Translations under genes and position numbers: made by a program
Part shown: piece after piece, positions 24,976 to 36,114 of the stretch
Position numbering within the stretch: position 1 is the first letter of the stretch
Layout of the letters: every line of letters starts with the position of its first letter
Assembly: GCA_030490835.1 (NCBI GenBank)
Contig: CM059972.1
Span: forward strand, 52,805,563-52,869,562
Source of the DNA: Annona cherimola
Taxonomy: Eukaryota > Streptophyta > Magnoliopsida > Magnoliales > Annonaceae
Length of the DNA stretch: 64,000 nucleotides
Direction of reading: 5' to 3'
Notes under the pieces: generated by a model
Told to the model about the DNA's origin: nothing
Databases searched by the model: none
What the model saw: the letters and a program-made list of their open reading frames with translations, nothing else

Positions 24976-25644
24976 TCCTCCTAATAAGATTTTACAATAA
25001 ATAATGAAGGGGGTGACTAACCCAAGCTAAGTGACCGGGACTTGATAGTTATAATTGTCTACGTTTGTGTAAAAAGGCAAGGGAAAGCCACAGTAATACC
25101 ACTTCATAGAAAATTCTCCCTAGATACCCAGAAATATGGTGAGGGGAGTTTTAAAAAATGAATAAATGAATAAAAAAAGAAAATTCTCCAGATACCCTGA
25201 AATATAGTAAGAAGAGTCAAAGCAATAAATTTGGGGAACTAATTGTACAATTTTGTAAGTCTAGGCCAAGTAAAATAGACGGATGAATGCTATGTCATTT
25301 TGAGATGATAGATTTACTTTGAACATATTCATTTATATTACATTTGTCCTAAAAAGTCCTTTTGATGAAGAGAATGGTTAGCAAGGTTGAACTATAACTT
25401 TTAACTTCTTATGGATATCATTTGCATGTAGTTTGTTTTTTATATTGAGAATGATATCTTGGCTTGATCTTAACAAGGGTTCATGAGTTATTTCAATTTA
25501 TTCTTATCTTGTGCATCGTCAAGATGAGAGATATCATTACATTGCTAAGGATTAAATGCAGGCTTGATTTTAACATGTAATAGTTGCACACATTTGTGTT
25601 TTTATGTGTTGCTCGAGGAGTAGCAACATTTAAGTTTAGAGGTA
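24976..25644 (+). mobile_element. Internal 3' remnant of an Athila/Tat-type element (+), with a minus-strand purine tract at its left edge
   Basis: The right part ends in a stem-loop (25607-25628) and a degraded polypurine tract (tttaagtttagaggta) directly before the TGATAACTC LTR start at 25645. That is the arrangement in the 3' ends of Athila/Tat elements. The first ~15 bases are the purine tract of the family-d element. No open reading frame is recognisable; a short segment is repeated twice (aaaattctccctagataccc near 25110 and a variant near 25180). Confidence 0.55.
25607..25628 (+). other. Stem-loop before the polypurine tract (family f)
   Basis: TGTTGCT pairs with AGCAACA around a loop containing AGGA. 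It has the same position relative to the polypurine tract as the hairpins at 31749-31768 and 33125-33140, but a different stem sequence. Confidence 0.6.
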
Positions 25645-25672
25645 TGATAACTCTATAAAATTAGAGTTATCA
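25645..25672 (+). other. LTR-terminal perfect hairpin
   Basis: TGATAACTCTA and TAGAGTTATCA are exact reverse complements (11-bp stem, loop TAAAAT) at the very first bases of the family-f LTR. Confidence 0.85.
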
Positions 25673-25674
25673 AT
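25670..25674. repeat. Target-site duplication of solo LTR, left (tcaat)
   Basis: Matches tcaac at 28358-28362 at four of five bases. Together with TG...CA ends this marks a solo LTR. Confidence 0.7.
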
Positions 25675-28357
25675 TGTGAAACCCCAATCTTAGACACATA
25701 AAACCCTAAGGTTGTAAACCCTAGGTAATGTATTAATGAAATATATATTCATGAGTATGAAAATATGTGGGAATAGAGGTTAAAATAATTAATTATGAAA
25801 TTCAGATGAATAGTGCACGTGAATAATGAAACATGAATAGTAAACGTGGGATTAAGGAATATGTTAAGTTAATCACTTTAGATTAACTTAATCATAAAAG
25901 ACAAAAAAGGAAGCTTCCCACTAAAGGACAAAAGTGCTTTTTGGATTAAAATAATAATTTTCAGATTTTTATGGATTTTTGTGGAAAATTAAAGAAAAAT
26001 TCATTATTTGCAATCCGAACGTCGGATTTTGATGAAATTTTTTATAGATGGTTAAAAATTCATGATGGACATGAAGAATGGATTAAGATGTGATGAAAAT
26101 CACAAATCAAGGGTCAAGATGACACGTCGAATGAAGATAGAAAAGTAACCCAACTTTACATTAATTAACTTTTGACTTTTTATTTAAAATAAATAATTAA
26201 AAAATAAAAAATTAATTAAAAGGTAGCTGCTGCAGGAGCTGGAGCAGGCTAGGGTGGCTGGAGGTTTGACCAAGATCAATGGTCCATGATCAACCTCATC
26301 TTTAATCAACGGCTAAGATTTATTTAGCCTAAATTAATTAATTTTAAAAATAAAAAAGAGGTAAAAAATAGGTCTTCATAGAGTGGCTGGAGCAGGCATA
26401 GGGTGGGAAGCTCTTGGCTCAAAGCAATTTTCAAAATTAAGAAGAAATACTAATTTATAATTAAATACCTCAAAGCTAGGGGTAAATTCCAAATTCTTGA
26501 AAAATGCAACACTATAAGGGAGAACGTCCAAGGACATCAAAACCCAGCTCCATTTGAGCCATTCCAAGTCCCCAAACCATCTCAAACGTCCAAGAAAAAA
26601 AAAGTAAGTTAGAGAGAGAAAGTGTGAGAAAAAGAGGCGTATCTCCACTTCGGGTAAGTGATTTCTACCCAAATTTCTTTTGGATGTTAAGTATGGTAAA
26701 AATATACTTAGATAATTCCTAAGAATGAGGAAATAAGTATAGATATAATGCTTAAATAGAATCATGCCGAAACATCAAAGATTTGGAGCGAAAATAGAGC
26801 ATTCGGGAAGATAACATATGATATGTGAAAATAATGCTCCAAAATTGATAAAAAAAAATGATTTGGAATGAATAAATATGATGTTGAGATGATGATATAT
26901 TAATTTCATAATTTTTGGAATTAAGGATTATGCTTAAGTGAATTTATGTTGATTTTTAGTATATGGAGAAAGTGATTTTTTTAGCCAAGTAAATAATGAT
27001 AAATTTAAAATGTATGAAATTTTCTATGATATACTAAGCATAAGCTATGTCATGATATTTTTATTTTTGGAAAAAATATCAATTTTTGGAACCCATGAAC
27101 AGTAACCACGTCTTTGTGAACAGTAACCTCGGATGAACAGTATCTGCTACAGTATCAGCTATTGTGATTTTGCTACAGTGATCTGCTACACTAAATAGCG
27201 TAATTTTGGAGAAAATTTGAGATTAATATTTAAATATAAGGATGGAATTTTTATGGGATTTATGGATAAAAATCCATATAATGAGGTAATGACCAAGGGA
27301 TAACCTCTATAGGAATGAGGTAATAAATTATTATAAAGCATGCGTGGGAAGCAATATAAGACATGGAATGATATAGATAAAATATCATTTTTCCTTGTAT
27401 AGGAAAAGGAAAGGAAAAGGTGGAGGACATAGACTGAGGAGGTAGGCAAGCTATATGCTTTCTAAAATATTTCTAAATGATTGCAAATTGTTTACTCATA
27501 TGTTTTATGAATATATTTAAGGATGGTCATTCCTATAATGCTTTACCTGAAATGATTGCTAACTGCTTGTTAAATTATTTTCTAAATAATTTATCAAGTT
27601 TTATGGAGTATGTCATGCCGGCATGTGTATGTTCATGGTGCACAAGGAAGAGGCTTTGGTAGAGGTAGTAAACGGATCAGAGGATCCCCATTCACTATTG
27701 CGAAGTAGCAAGGGCTGTGTGCCAGCGGCGTCCTCCCAGAGGTTGGAGGCACAAGGAAAGTCATAAATGAGTGAATGCATTGCATTCTCATGAAATGCAT
27801 GAAAAGATTTCTGTCCCGTTGGTAACTGATCACTTGGTAAGTGTCTCCTACCAAATAGGGAGAAATGCATTTGAATAAAAGGAAAATGTTTACTTACCAA
27901 AGAAAAAGGCTTGCTTACTGAGTATTATTACTCATATGTGTTTTCAAAATGACAAACAGGCTATGGAGCTAACTCTTAAATGATGCCAGGTAGAAATGAC
28001 CTGCAAATTTAATTGCAGTTATTTGTATGTGTCCAAAAGGACAAATGTATGATAATCATGTTGAAGACATGTTTTATGGATATTACAGACATGATTGTAC
28101 TTATGTGAATTTTTTCAATAAAAAGAAGATATGAATGGTTTTATGAGGATGTGGATGAGTTTATTATGAATTGAATGGTTTTATGATGATATGTATGAGT
28201 TTATTATGAATATAGTGTATGCTTAAGTGACGAATGAAAAGAAAAAAAAAATTTGGACGAGATCCAATTAAGAACCCGCCACGTGATTAGGGCAACAATC
28301 CTAACTCACATTTACTAATCAACAAGATCTTGGAGTAAGGTTGTGACGTATGCCACA
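25675..28357 (+). repeat. Solo LTR of chromovirus family a (complete)
   Basis: It starts TGTGAAACCCC, ends GCCACA, and is flanked by a 5-bp target duplication with no internal region. It contains TATAAGG at 26513-26519, a GTAAGT donor-like site at 26654-26659, an AACAGTAA cluster near 27095-27190, a TGAGTA-TTAT-TACTCA hairpin near 27920, and the conserved CAACAATCCTAACTCAC end block near 28290. Solo LTRs arise by recombination between the two LTRs of an element. No genes are seen. Confidence 0.85.
26654..26659 (+). promoter_or_regulatory. Candidate 5' splice site in LTR leader (family a, copy 2)
   Basis: CCACTTCGG|GTAAGT, homologous to the sites at 2758 and 51591. Confidence 0.4.
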
Positions 28358-28362
28358 TCAAC
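28358..28362. repeat. Target-site duplication of solo LTR, right (tcaac)
   Basis: Right partner of tcaat at 25670-25674; one base differs. Confidence 0.7.
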
Positions 28363-28852
28363 GCTCATTTTGCACGCATTTAGAATGCTAGTTCAAAAGA
28401 AACATGTAAATTTATATAAGTTTTGCATTAGTTTCCTTCATTTCTGCATTTCAGGCCTTGTGTGTAGATTTCATGCATTTTTTAGTTAATTCAATACAAA
28501 TCATGTCATTTTAACTTGTTAGCAATTTCATTGCATCAATTAGGATAACATTTACTTGTTTTATGTCTTATTACAGGGAAAGATGGTGGCTAACTTATAA
28601 ACGTCATGCCAAAGTGATGAAAAAAGAGTTGCATTACAAGAACACTCTAAAAATGCAAGGCAAAAAGTTGGCACCTCGGTGCCAAAATCTGGCGCCTTGG
28701 CATCAGGCACTATTATAGTAGAAAATTCTAGAAACAAGCAGCTTCAGGCAGCTTCCAAAGAACTGGTGCCTAGGCACCGGCCAAGTGGTGCCGCGACGCC
28801 AACCCCCACACAAGTGAATTTTAGCATTTGTCTTGTGCTATGTTTGGGGGAG

Positions 28853-28860
28853 TATAAATA
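28853..28860 (+). promoter_or_regulatory. TATA box of LTR family f
   Basis: TATAAATA follows a GC-rich U3 and precedes a leader with GAAGAGAGAAAGGGG. Confidence 0.5.
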
Positions 28861-30445
28861 TGTCTCTTAGGGTTTCTTAAGAAGAGAGAAAGGGGTCATG
28901 GCTGCTGTGGAGAAAGAGAGAAAACCAAGGCTTCAAGGAATGAGAGAAAAGCAAGTAGAGATACAAGCTGTCACCGCAAATCTATTGAGTTTCATCTCCT
29001 CTTCTCATCTCTCTTCATTTTTGTTATTCTCCTTTCTTGAGATAATTATAAACTTTATTTTAATGGGAATTGAAGTCATATTTATGGATTGAATCTTCCT
29101 ATGATGCGAGATATGTCTATGTTATTTGATTTTCTTATGCTTGAAATGATAATACAATTATGCTGTGACTTGAGTTGCTTGAGATTAACCTTATGTATCA
29201 TGCTTAATGTGTTTACAAGCTTTGCAACCTTATGGATTCATTGAATATTCAGATTCACGCTTGAAAAAGTGAGATTTGAATAAGATCCATAAATAATGAA
29301 CAACTGTTCTAGCTCTTGTTTGTGTTTGATGTTAATAAGGATAGGAATATACCTATTAACCCTATGTAATCTTAATTAGGTTATGAGGTTATCAACTTTG
29401 TTTTACTTGAGTGCATGGGAACATAGCAAATAACTAAAACTTGGTTAGGTTTGTATGTGTTGGAAGACATATATGAATATGAATGAAATGATCACAATTT
29501 CACCGCAAGTGCACGGGTCGTAGATTGTAGTATATAAATTATCGATCTACAGGGAATCAGGACTTTAAACTTTACTTTTAAATGCTTTCGTGTCATATAT
29601 GAGGAGAATATAATAAATAAAATGAAATAGAAAAATAGGAAGAGAAAAGTGAAAACTAGAACGAGTAGAGAACAAGAGTGCAAGTACCTAGGGTCTAGGA
29701 TTTCATATGCATCTTTTGCAATGAGTAGTGGTATAATTATTTAATCTAGATATTATTTGTTAAAGGAGAACAAACCCTAATTTATCCTTGCACCTTCTCT
29801 CGAAACCTACAAGGCGTACACTAATTTTCTTAACCACCTATTCTCATGAGATTAAGTTAATTAGAATCCATTAAGTTCTGTGGTTTGTTTATGGAATTCC
29901 TCAAGGTCATCATGCCTATTTTCATGGTCTTAGATTTTCAGGTTTAATATCTTGATTATCGTGTATTAGGTTTTCACCTCTCGGTTCCATCACCTAATAT
30001 ATGGAATCATGCCAAAGTACGGGCCCATGTACAAAGTAAGCATATAAATCACAAGATATTAAATTCACAACAATATCCATCATAAATAAATTAAAAACCC
30101 ACACCACGCTATATTGTACGAATGCTACATCATTAATCCTAGATTTAGGGCTTAGCCAAGCATGTTTAAGTCAAAAATAAAATTAAAATCCAAATCCATC
30201 TTAAACAAGATAATAAAAATCAAAAAGGGAAAAGATAAGAAGGCTTATTCGTTTGAAGCCTCCGATGGTGTGTCGGCTGCTCCACGCAACTCGCCAGTCC
30301 ACCTCTTACCCGTGTTCTCCTCCTTGCTCTCTCTCTCTCTCTCTCCAAATTTTTCTCCTCTTTAATTTACAGAATTTCTCTTGCTAGAATCTCTAATTCT
30401 GTTCTCAAATTGTTGCCGCCCCCCTTTTTCTCTGCTGCAACCCGT

Positions 30446-30453
30446 CTTTTATA
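30446..30453 (-). promoter_or_regulatory. TATA box of the Athila-type 3' LTR
   Basis: TATAAAAG on the minus strand, followed downstream by a purine-rich leader (GAGAAAAAGGGGGG). Confidence 0.5.
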
Positions 30454-30677
30454 GCTTCAGAAAATTGCACGATAGGTATATACGGCAGTAATTCGAGCTG
30501 ATTTTCGATTGCTTTAAGTGGGCTCCATATAATAACGCAATTTGAATTGCGTAAATGAGCTGCATGGTTGCTGGTTGCAAGGTCGTCCAGATTCAGATTG
30601 GTTGGAAGTTCCAGTCTTGAATGGATGGTGCATGGATAAAGATTGGACATATAAATTTCTGTTTGCCATCAATTAAC

Positions 30678-31430
30678 TGGACGATGAGACGCTGCATGGG
30701 TTTTGCTTGGGTGGTTGCAAATTGCTTGGTGGGATTAAATGGACAAAAATTTGGATGCTATTTAATGGTAAAAAAAATCAACTACTGAAATTTCACATAT
30801 GCTGATCACGTGATTTAATTGGCAGGCCCCATGGCTGGAATTATTTGGGCGGTCTGAATTGCTTCGGCGGTGCGTTGATTTTATTAGATGGGCTTATTCA
30901 ATGGGTGGCTGAGATCAAGTGGCTAAGTGTAATGGCTTTGCTTAGAATCTAGTGGGCCCTACAACTGTATTGGACGGCTGGATTTAATTGGACAGTTTGA
31001 CAGCTGGATGTTTCAGCATAGGATTTACGGGGCCTGGATGGTTTGGATTTTTTTTTGGACGGCTGATTGGATGTCCTTAATTAGATGGATGGATGGGATT
31101 TAGAATGGGTGGGATGTGATTTTCTGGACAGTCAAATCAACAACTTTGCTTATCTTCTGGACAGCTGCTTGGTAAAAAAGAACGGACGGTGCTGATGATG
31201 CTTTGGACGGCTGAGGATTGTCTAGATTTGTAGCCTAATCACGTGATCTGCATGAGATTGCTGGATTCAAATTCTTGAATGTGTTGGACGACTAGGATTA
31301 ATGGTACAGCTGCTGCTTGCAATAGATGGACGGTGGATGATTGTGGAACTTCGAATTTCTGCAAGGATTTGAAATTTCTGGGCGGATTAATCTGGACATG
31401 ATGGCTGGTGCTGATTTAATTAACTGGACG
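30678..31430 (-). repeat. TGGACG motif cluster in the Athila LTR U3
   Basis: TGGACG occurs on the plus strand at 30678, 30971, 31056, 31204, 31285, 31327 and 31425, with more near-matches (TGGACAG, CGGACGG, GGATGG) between them. It often reads GGACGGCTG. Spacing is irregular, so this is not a simple tandem repeat. Confidence 0.7.
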
Positions 31431-31732
31431 TTGATGATTTTGTGGGCCCACTCTTGAACTTGCAAACTTGCATAAAAAATATTTAAATCATTAATTGATC
31501 AAAAAAAACATTAGTGGGTTATCACTATAAAAATTATTTCAAGCCCGTTTAATTTCATGGCAACAATTATAATGTAATTTCAAGCCAAAAGATTACAAAA
31601 ATTATTTAAATAACTTGAAATTAATATTTAATACCAAAATGTTGCAAAACCATGTTTAACACCCAATTAATTACCCACCAAATTGGTATAAAATGCCCAC
31701 AAAATATGTTATTAATTTTCAATTATCAAATA

Positions 31733-31746
31733 CCCCCACACTTGAA
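31733..31746 (-). other. Polypurine tract of the Athila-type element
   Basis: TTCAAGTGTGGGGG on the minus strand, four bases before the LTR start TGATAATT. Confidence 0.8.
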
Positions 31747-31748
31747 CT

Positions 31749-31768
31749 TTTGCTTGTCCTCAAGCAAA
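31749..31768 (-). other. AGGA-loop hairpin before the polypurine tract
   Basis: Minus strand: TTTGCTTG, loop AGGA, CAAGCAAA; a perfect 8-bp stem ending two bases before the purine tract. Confidence 0.8.
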
Positions 31769-33106
31769 TATAAAGGAATTCAAGAACAGATTGCAAAATT
31801 TTAAAACTCAGAGCAAAAAGTAAAAATAAATATTTAGCCAACAATCAAAAACTAATGAGAGTATTAAACCAAAAATTTTGAAATATGACACTCTTTGAAA
31901 ATCTCAGTCAACAATCCCTTCTCATAATAATGTATACGTTGTCACCCACTTTGCTTTCAATCATTAAGAGTTCAAAAACTCTTGCAATAAACTCTCAATT
32001 ATCAGATATCCTCCCCATTTATTTGCTTATTCAATACATACATTCAATAATTCAAAAAATGGTAGTAATGTAGAAAATATCGGTCAAGTTACCTCATATA
32101 CATCTCATCAAGTTTTTACATTTAAATTTCCTCTACCAACTTAATTAGTCAATTCATAGGATCATAAGGACTTAGTAGGACAACAGTTAGGTTTGGCACA
32201 AGAAATTAAATTTCAAAAAATTTTCAAAAATTGAACCGTCTCCACATGACTTGAGCCTCATTTTACACAGGAAATAATGCTAACCCCACACTTAGTGCTT
32301 TCATTCTCTTTCAAGTCTGTTCTTACCCTTGGTTTAGCAGTTGTTTTTTTAACCAAGTCCGGCAATAATTTTCCTCACCATTTTTCAAGGTATTTAGGAA
32401 GTCATTTTCATTATTTGCACAGTCAAGAGATCAAACCTTATTCCTGTTTCATTTTTTAGCTCAAAATTCAATTTGAAAGTTGATTCAACTAAGTGGGAAT
32501 TGAGGTTTGGAAAAAATTTTAGTCCAGGCTCAATGGTGGTAAACAACTGTCATACTTTCAAAGATAGACTCATCATGAAAAAAATGCCATAATCATGTCC
32601 ATGAATTGGTTAAATGGAGTTTTGGCTTTGAAAATTCTTAAACTAGAATAAAATTTTTTATGTATATGGGAAAAACTACCTTCTCAAATGACAATTGTGT
32701 GTATTAGAAAAACTTTTGATAAATTAGAGAGGATTACTCTGATTTTGAAAGAAAACAAAATTGGTTCCCAGGTATATCAGCTTCATCAAGTGGTCTAGGA
32801 CATAAAATCCAAGTATTTTCAACAAGTACATGTTCAAAAACAAATTTAACATCTCATTAGGGTTCAACAATTTTTTTAACTCAAAGATTTGAAATTTCAA
32901 GTATCGTTTGCTTATAAGACATACAAGAGTTCAAAGTGGGGTCTCAATTAATCTGATATCACATTTTATGCAAGAATTTCCCAAAGGTTTCAAAAAAAAT
33001 TCAAAATTTTTTTTTTCAAAATGTAACAAAAATTATAATCATGACAAAAATATAATCATCATGATAGTGAAAGAAATATTCAAAGAAAATTAATGCAACG
33101 CTTTCA

Positions 33107-33120
33107 CCCCCACACTTGAA
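33107..33120 (-). other. Second purine tract, identical to the polypurine tract
   Basis: The same 14 bases as 31733-31746, 1.37 kb upstream in the element. Here it is followed by TGAAAG rather than by an LTR start. Confidence 0.8.
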
Positions 33121-33124
33121 ATTG

Positions 33125-33140
33125 ACATTGTCCTCAATGT
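33125..33140 (-). other. AGGA-loop hairpin before the second purine tract
   Basis: Minus strand: ACATTG, loop AGGA, CAATGT; a perfect 6-bp stem. The loop equals that at 31749-31768 while the stem differs. Confidence 0.8.
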
Positions 33141-33394
33141 AAATCATGCCATCAAAATAAAGGGAATAATTGTACAAAAATGTGAGTGTTAACTTCCCTG
33201 TTTTGGCGAGTTGAACCGAATTTTCATCCTATGGTGCTTCCTTCCAAATAGGCTCTGAAAAGTAACCAATAAAGCTTCAAATTAAAAAGTATCAAAATTC
33301 TAAAATAAAACAAACTAAAAGAAAAACTAAAACTTCCCTGAAAGAAAAAAAGAAAAGTTTGGGTTGCCTCCCGAAAGAGCTTGGTTTAAAGTCG

Positions 33395-35977
33395 TCAGCC
33401 TGACTTCAGATTCTCAGTTGGTGGCGTGGTTTCACAGAAGGAGTAGGTGACTCTTATTGGAATTTCATCCCCTAAGAAGTAGGGTTTGAGTCGCTACCCA
33501 TTGACTTTAAATGCTCCAGTCTTCTCGCTCCAGATTTCGACAGCTCCATGAGGAAACACTTGTAGTACTTTGAAAGGACCCGATCATCTCAACTTCGGTT
33601 TTCCTGGAAACAATTTAAAATGAGAGTTAAATAGCAAAACCAGGTCATTTGCTTTGATTACCTTCTGTCGGATGTGTTTGTCGTGCCAAAATTTTATGTT
33701 TTCCTTGTACATTCTTGAATTTTCATAAGCATCAAGTCTGATCTCCTCGAGTTCATTGAGTTGTAGCAGACGCTTTTCTCCTACGAATTTCATATCAAAA
33801 TTTAAAAATTTGATTGCCCAGTACGCCTTGTGCTCCAGCACAACAGGCAAGTGGCATGATTTTCCATAGACCAGTCGAAAAGGTGTTGTCTCAATCGGTG
33901 TTTTGAATGCGGTGCACTATGCCCAAAGAGCATCATCGAGTTTCCTTGACCAATCTCGCCGTGATTGGGATACCGTCTTCTCAAGTATGTGTTTAATCTC
34001 ACGGTTCGAGATTTCAGCCTGGCCACTTGTTTGTGGGTGGTATGGGGTGGCGATCTTATGTGTGATCCAATATTTCTTGAGTAGTTGCTCCATTTGCTTA
34101 TTACAGAAGTGGCTTCCTCCGTCACTTATGATTGCTCGTGGTACACCAAATTTGGTAAAAATGTTGTGTTTTAAGAATTTAGCGACCACCCGTGAGTCAT
34201 TTGTTGGAGAAGCAATCGCCTCCACCCATCTAGTTACGTAATCAACCGCAAGAAGTATGTATTGGTTGTTGAATGAGGATGGAAAAGGTCCCATGAAATC
34301 CATGCCCCATACATCGAATGGTTCGACCTCAAGAATGTTTGTGAGTGGCATCTCATTTCTCTTTGAGATGTTTCCTGTTCTTTGGCACCTGTCACAGGTT
34401 AGTGTAAAAGATCAAGCATCTTTGAACAAAGTAGGCCAAAAGAAACCTGATTATAGGACTTTTGCTGCAGTTTTGGTGGGACCCATGTGTCCACCATAGG
34501 GTGAAGAATGACAGTGATAAAGAATGCTTTGGATTTTCTCGTTTGGTACACATCGGCGAATCAGACCGTCGCCGCATCTCTTGTAAAGGTATGGGTCGTC
34601 CCATATGTAGTATTTCACGTCCGCCATGAATCTCTTTTTCTGTTGATAGCTGAAATTGGATGGAATTTTTTTACAGACTAAGTAATTAACAATATCTCCA
34701 TACCAGGGCATTGACACTTCCTTGAGTGCAAGCAGGCACTCGTCGGGAAAGTCCTCGTTAATTTGCTCATCTTTAGTTAGATCAATCTCCTCAGTTGATG
34801 GTAGTCTGGACAGATGATCAGCTACCACATTCTCTGTGCTTTTCTTATCTCAGATTTCAAGGTCAAATTCTTGTAATAGTAGAACCTAACGAATCAACCT
34901 CGGTTTGGCATCTTTCTTGGCAATTAGATAGCGAATGGCTGCGTCGTCTGTGTAGACAATCACCTTTGATCCTACAAGATAAGAACAAAATTTATCAATA
35001 GCGAATACAACAGCTAGCAATTCCGTTTTAGTGGTTGCATAGTTGACTTGAGCATCATCTAGGATTTTTCTTGCATAATAGATCACCACTGACTTGTTGT
35101 CCTTACGTTGACCCAAAACTGCCCCAATCGCATGGTCACTTGTATCGCATATGATCTCAAATGGTTGGCTCCAGTCAGGCGGCTGTATAACTAGGGCAGT
35201 AGTCAAAGCTTCTTTTAACATGAGAAATGACTTTAGACAGTCATCAGAAAAATTAAATTTTACATCTTAATTTAGCAGGTTAGTCAGTGGCTTAGCAATT
35301 TTAGAAAAATCTTTAATGAAACGTTGATAGAAACCGGCATGTCCCAGAAAACTCCAAATTCCTTTGATCGAATTAGGTGGCGGTAGTTTTTCAATGACTT
35401 CTATTTTCGTCCGGTCAACCTCAATACCTCTGCTTGAAACTAAATGCCCTAATACAATTCCTTCTTGTACCATGAAATGACACTTTTCCCAATTCAAAAC
35501 CAAGTTGATTTCTTCGCACCTCTATAAAAACCTTAGATAGGTTAGATAAGCATGATTCAAATGTAATGCCATAAACAAAAAAATCATCCGTAAATACTTC
35601 CATTATGTTTCCAATGTAATTAGAAAATATGGCCATCATGCATCGTTGAAAAGTGGCAGGTGCATTACAAAGACCAAAAGGCATGCGTCTATATGCAAAA
35701 GTGTCGTATGGACAAGTGAGTGGTTTTCTCTTGATCCTGTGAGTGAATAGGAATCTAAAAGTAGCTAGAGTAACCATCCAAATAGCAAAAGTAAGAGTGA
35801 TTGGCAAGTCGTTCAAGCATTTGATCAATGAAAGGCAAAGGAAAATGATCCTTTTGGGTGGAAATATTTAATTTGCTATAATCGATGCACATTCGCCAAC
35901 CTGTGACTATCATCGTGGGTATAAGTTCATTTTTATCATTTTTCACGACAGTCATACTGCCTTTCTTGGGTCGTTAA
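33395..35977 (-). pseudogene. Athila-type pol: reverse transcriptase, RNase H, integrase (broken)
   Basis: Read from 35977 down. RT shows WRMCIDYSKLN, DHFPLPFIDQMLERL, MPFGLCNAPATFQRCM and the catalytic box FTDD near 35595. RNase H has [16 protein letters not shown], a [15 protein letters not shown] segment and [11 protein letters not shown]. Integrase has a His/Cys domain (YHCHSSPYGGHMG, CDRCQ), then [15 protein letters not shown] and [10 protein letters not shown], so Asp, Asp and Glu are all present. The C-terminus ends at a TGA at 33395-33397. The wording matches Athila-lineage Ty3/gypsy pol. Frameshifts and stops occur throughout, for example between 35755 and 35830 and near 35510. The N-terminal part of RT is cut by the copia insertion. 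Confidence 0.9.
35973..35977. repeat. Copia target-site duplication, left (gttaa)
   Basis: Identical to 45970-45974. Confidence 0.95.
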
Positions 35978-36114
35978 TGTTGGAAACATGTGGAAAATAA
36001 GCCAAGTCTATGTTTTGATGATTAACAAATCAATTTGAGTAAGTTTTGGTTACTAATATATTTGTGAAGATGATTAAAGGATATAGAAATGAAGAAAATA
36101 AAGGTCAAGTCAAT

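Larger units (their letters stand above)
25645..29488 (+). repeat. Athila/Tat-type LTR (family f) interrupted by a solo LTR
   Basis: It starts TGATAACTCTA at 25645 and resumes after the solo LTR at 28358-28362 (CAACGCTCATTTTGC). The U3 has GC-rich inverted motifs (28668-28685 and following to 28800). TATAAATA is at 28853-28860, then a leader rich in GAGAGA. The right end is not defined by sequence: at about 29489 a minus-strand Athila LTR begins. The small frames at 28679 and 28898 lie in the LTR and are not credible genes. No primer-binding site is seen. Confidence 0.6.
29489..31728 (-). repeat. 3' LTR of the minus-strand Athila-type element
   Basis: On the minus strand it starts TGATAATTG at 31728, directly after a polypurine tract (31733-31746). 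It ends near 29489 with GTGCACTTGCGGTGAAATTG...ATCA, a block I associate with Athila/Tat LTR ends. The left boundary was chosen at the last TCA and could be a few bases off because the other LTR is outside the window. The minus-strand TATA box is at 30446-30453, a CT repeat at 30327-30343, and the U3 has a TGGACG cluster. No genes are seen. Confidence 0.7.
31729..33394 (-). mobile_element. 3' noncoding region of the Athila-type element
   Basis: It runs from the pol stop to the LTR. The GGGAGGCAACCC box is at 33361-33373 (minus). Two identical 14-base purine tracts (TTCAAGTGTGGGGG, minus) are at 33107-33120 and 31733-31746, each with a stem-loop before it. No protein-coding remnant is recognised between, though some Athila elements carry an env-like ORF here. 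Confidence 0.75.

Noticed and set aside
28679..29092. Two small open frames near a TATA box as a host gene
   Set aside because: They sit in the R/U5 leader of the family-f LTR and have no recognisable domain or splice structure.
31729..33394. Env-like ORF between Athila pol and the 3' LTR
   Set aside because: No frame of useful length, signal peptide or membrane segment was seen on the minus strand there.
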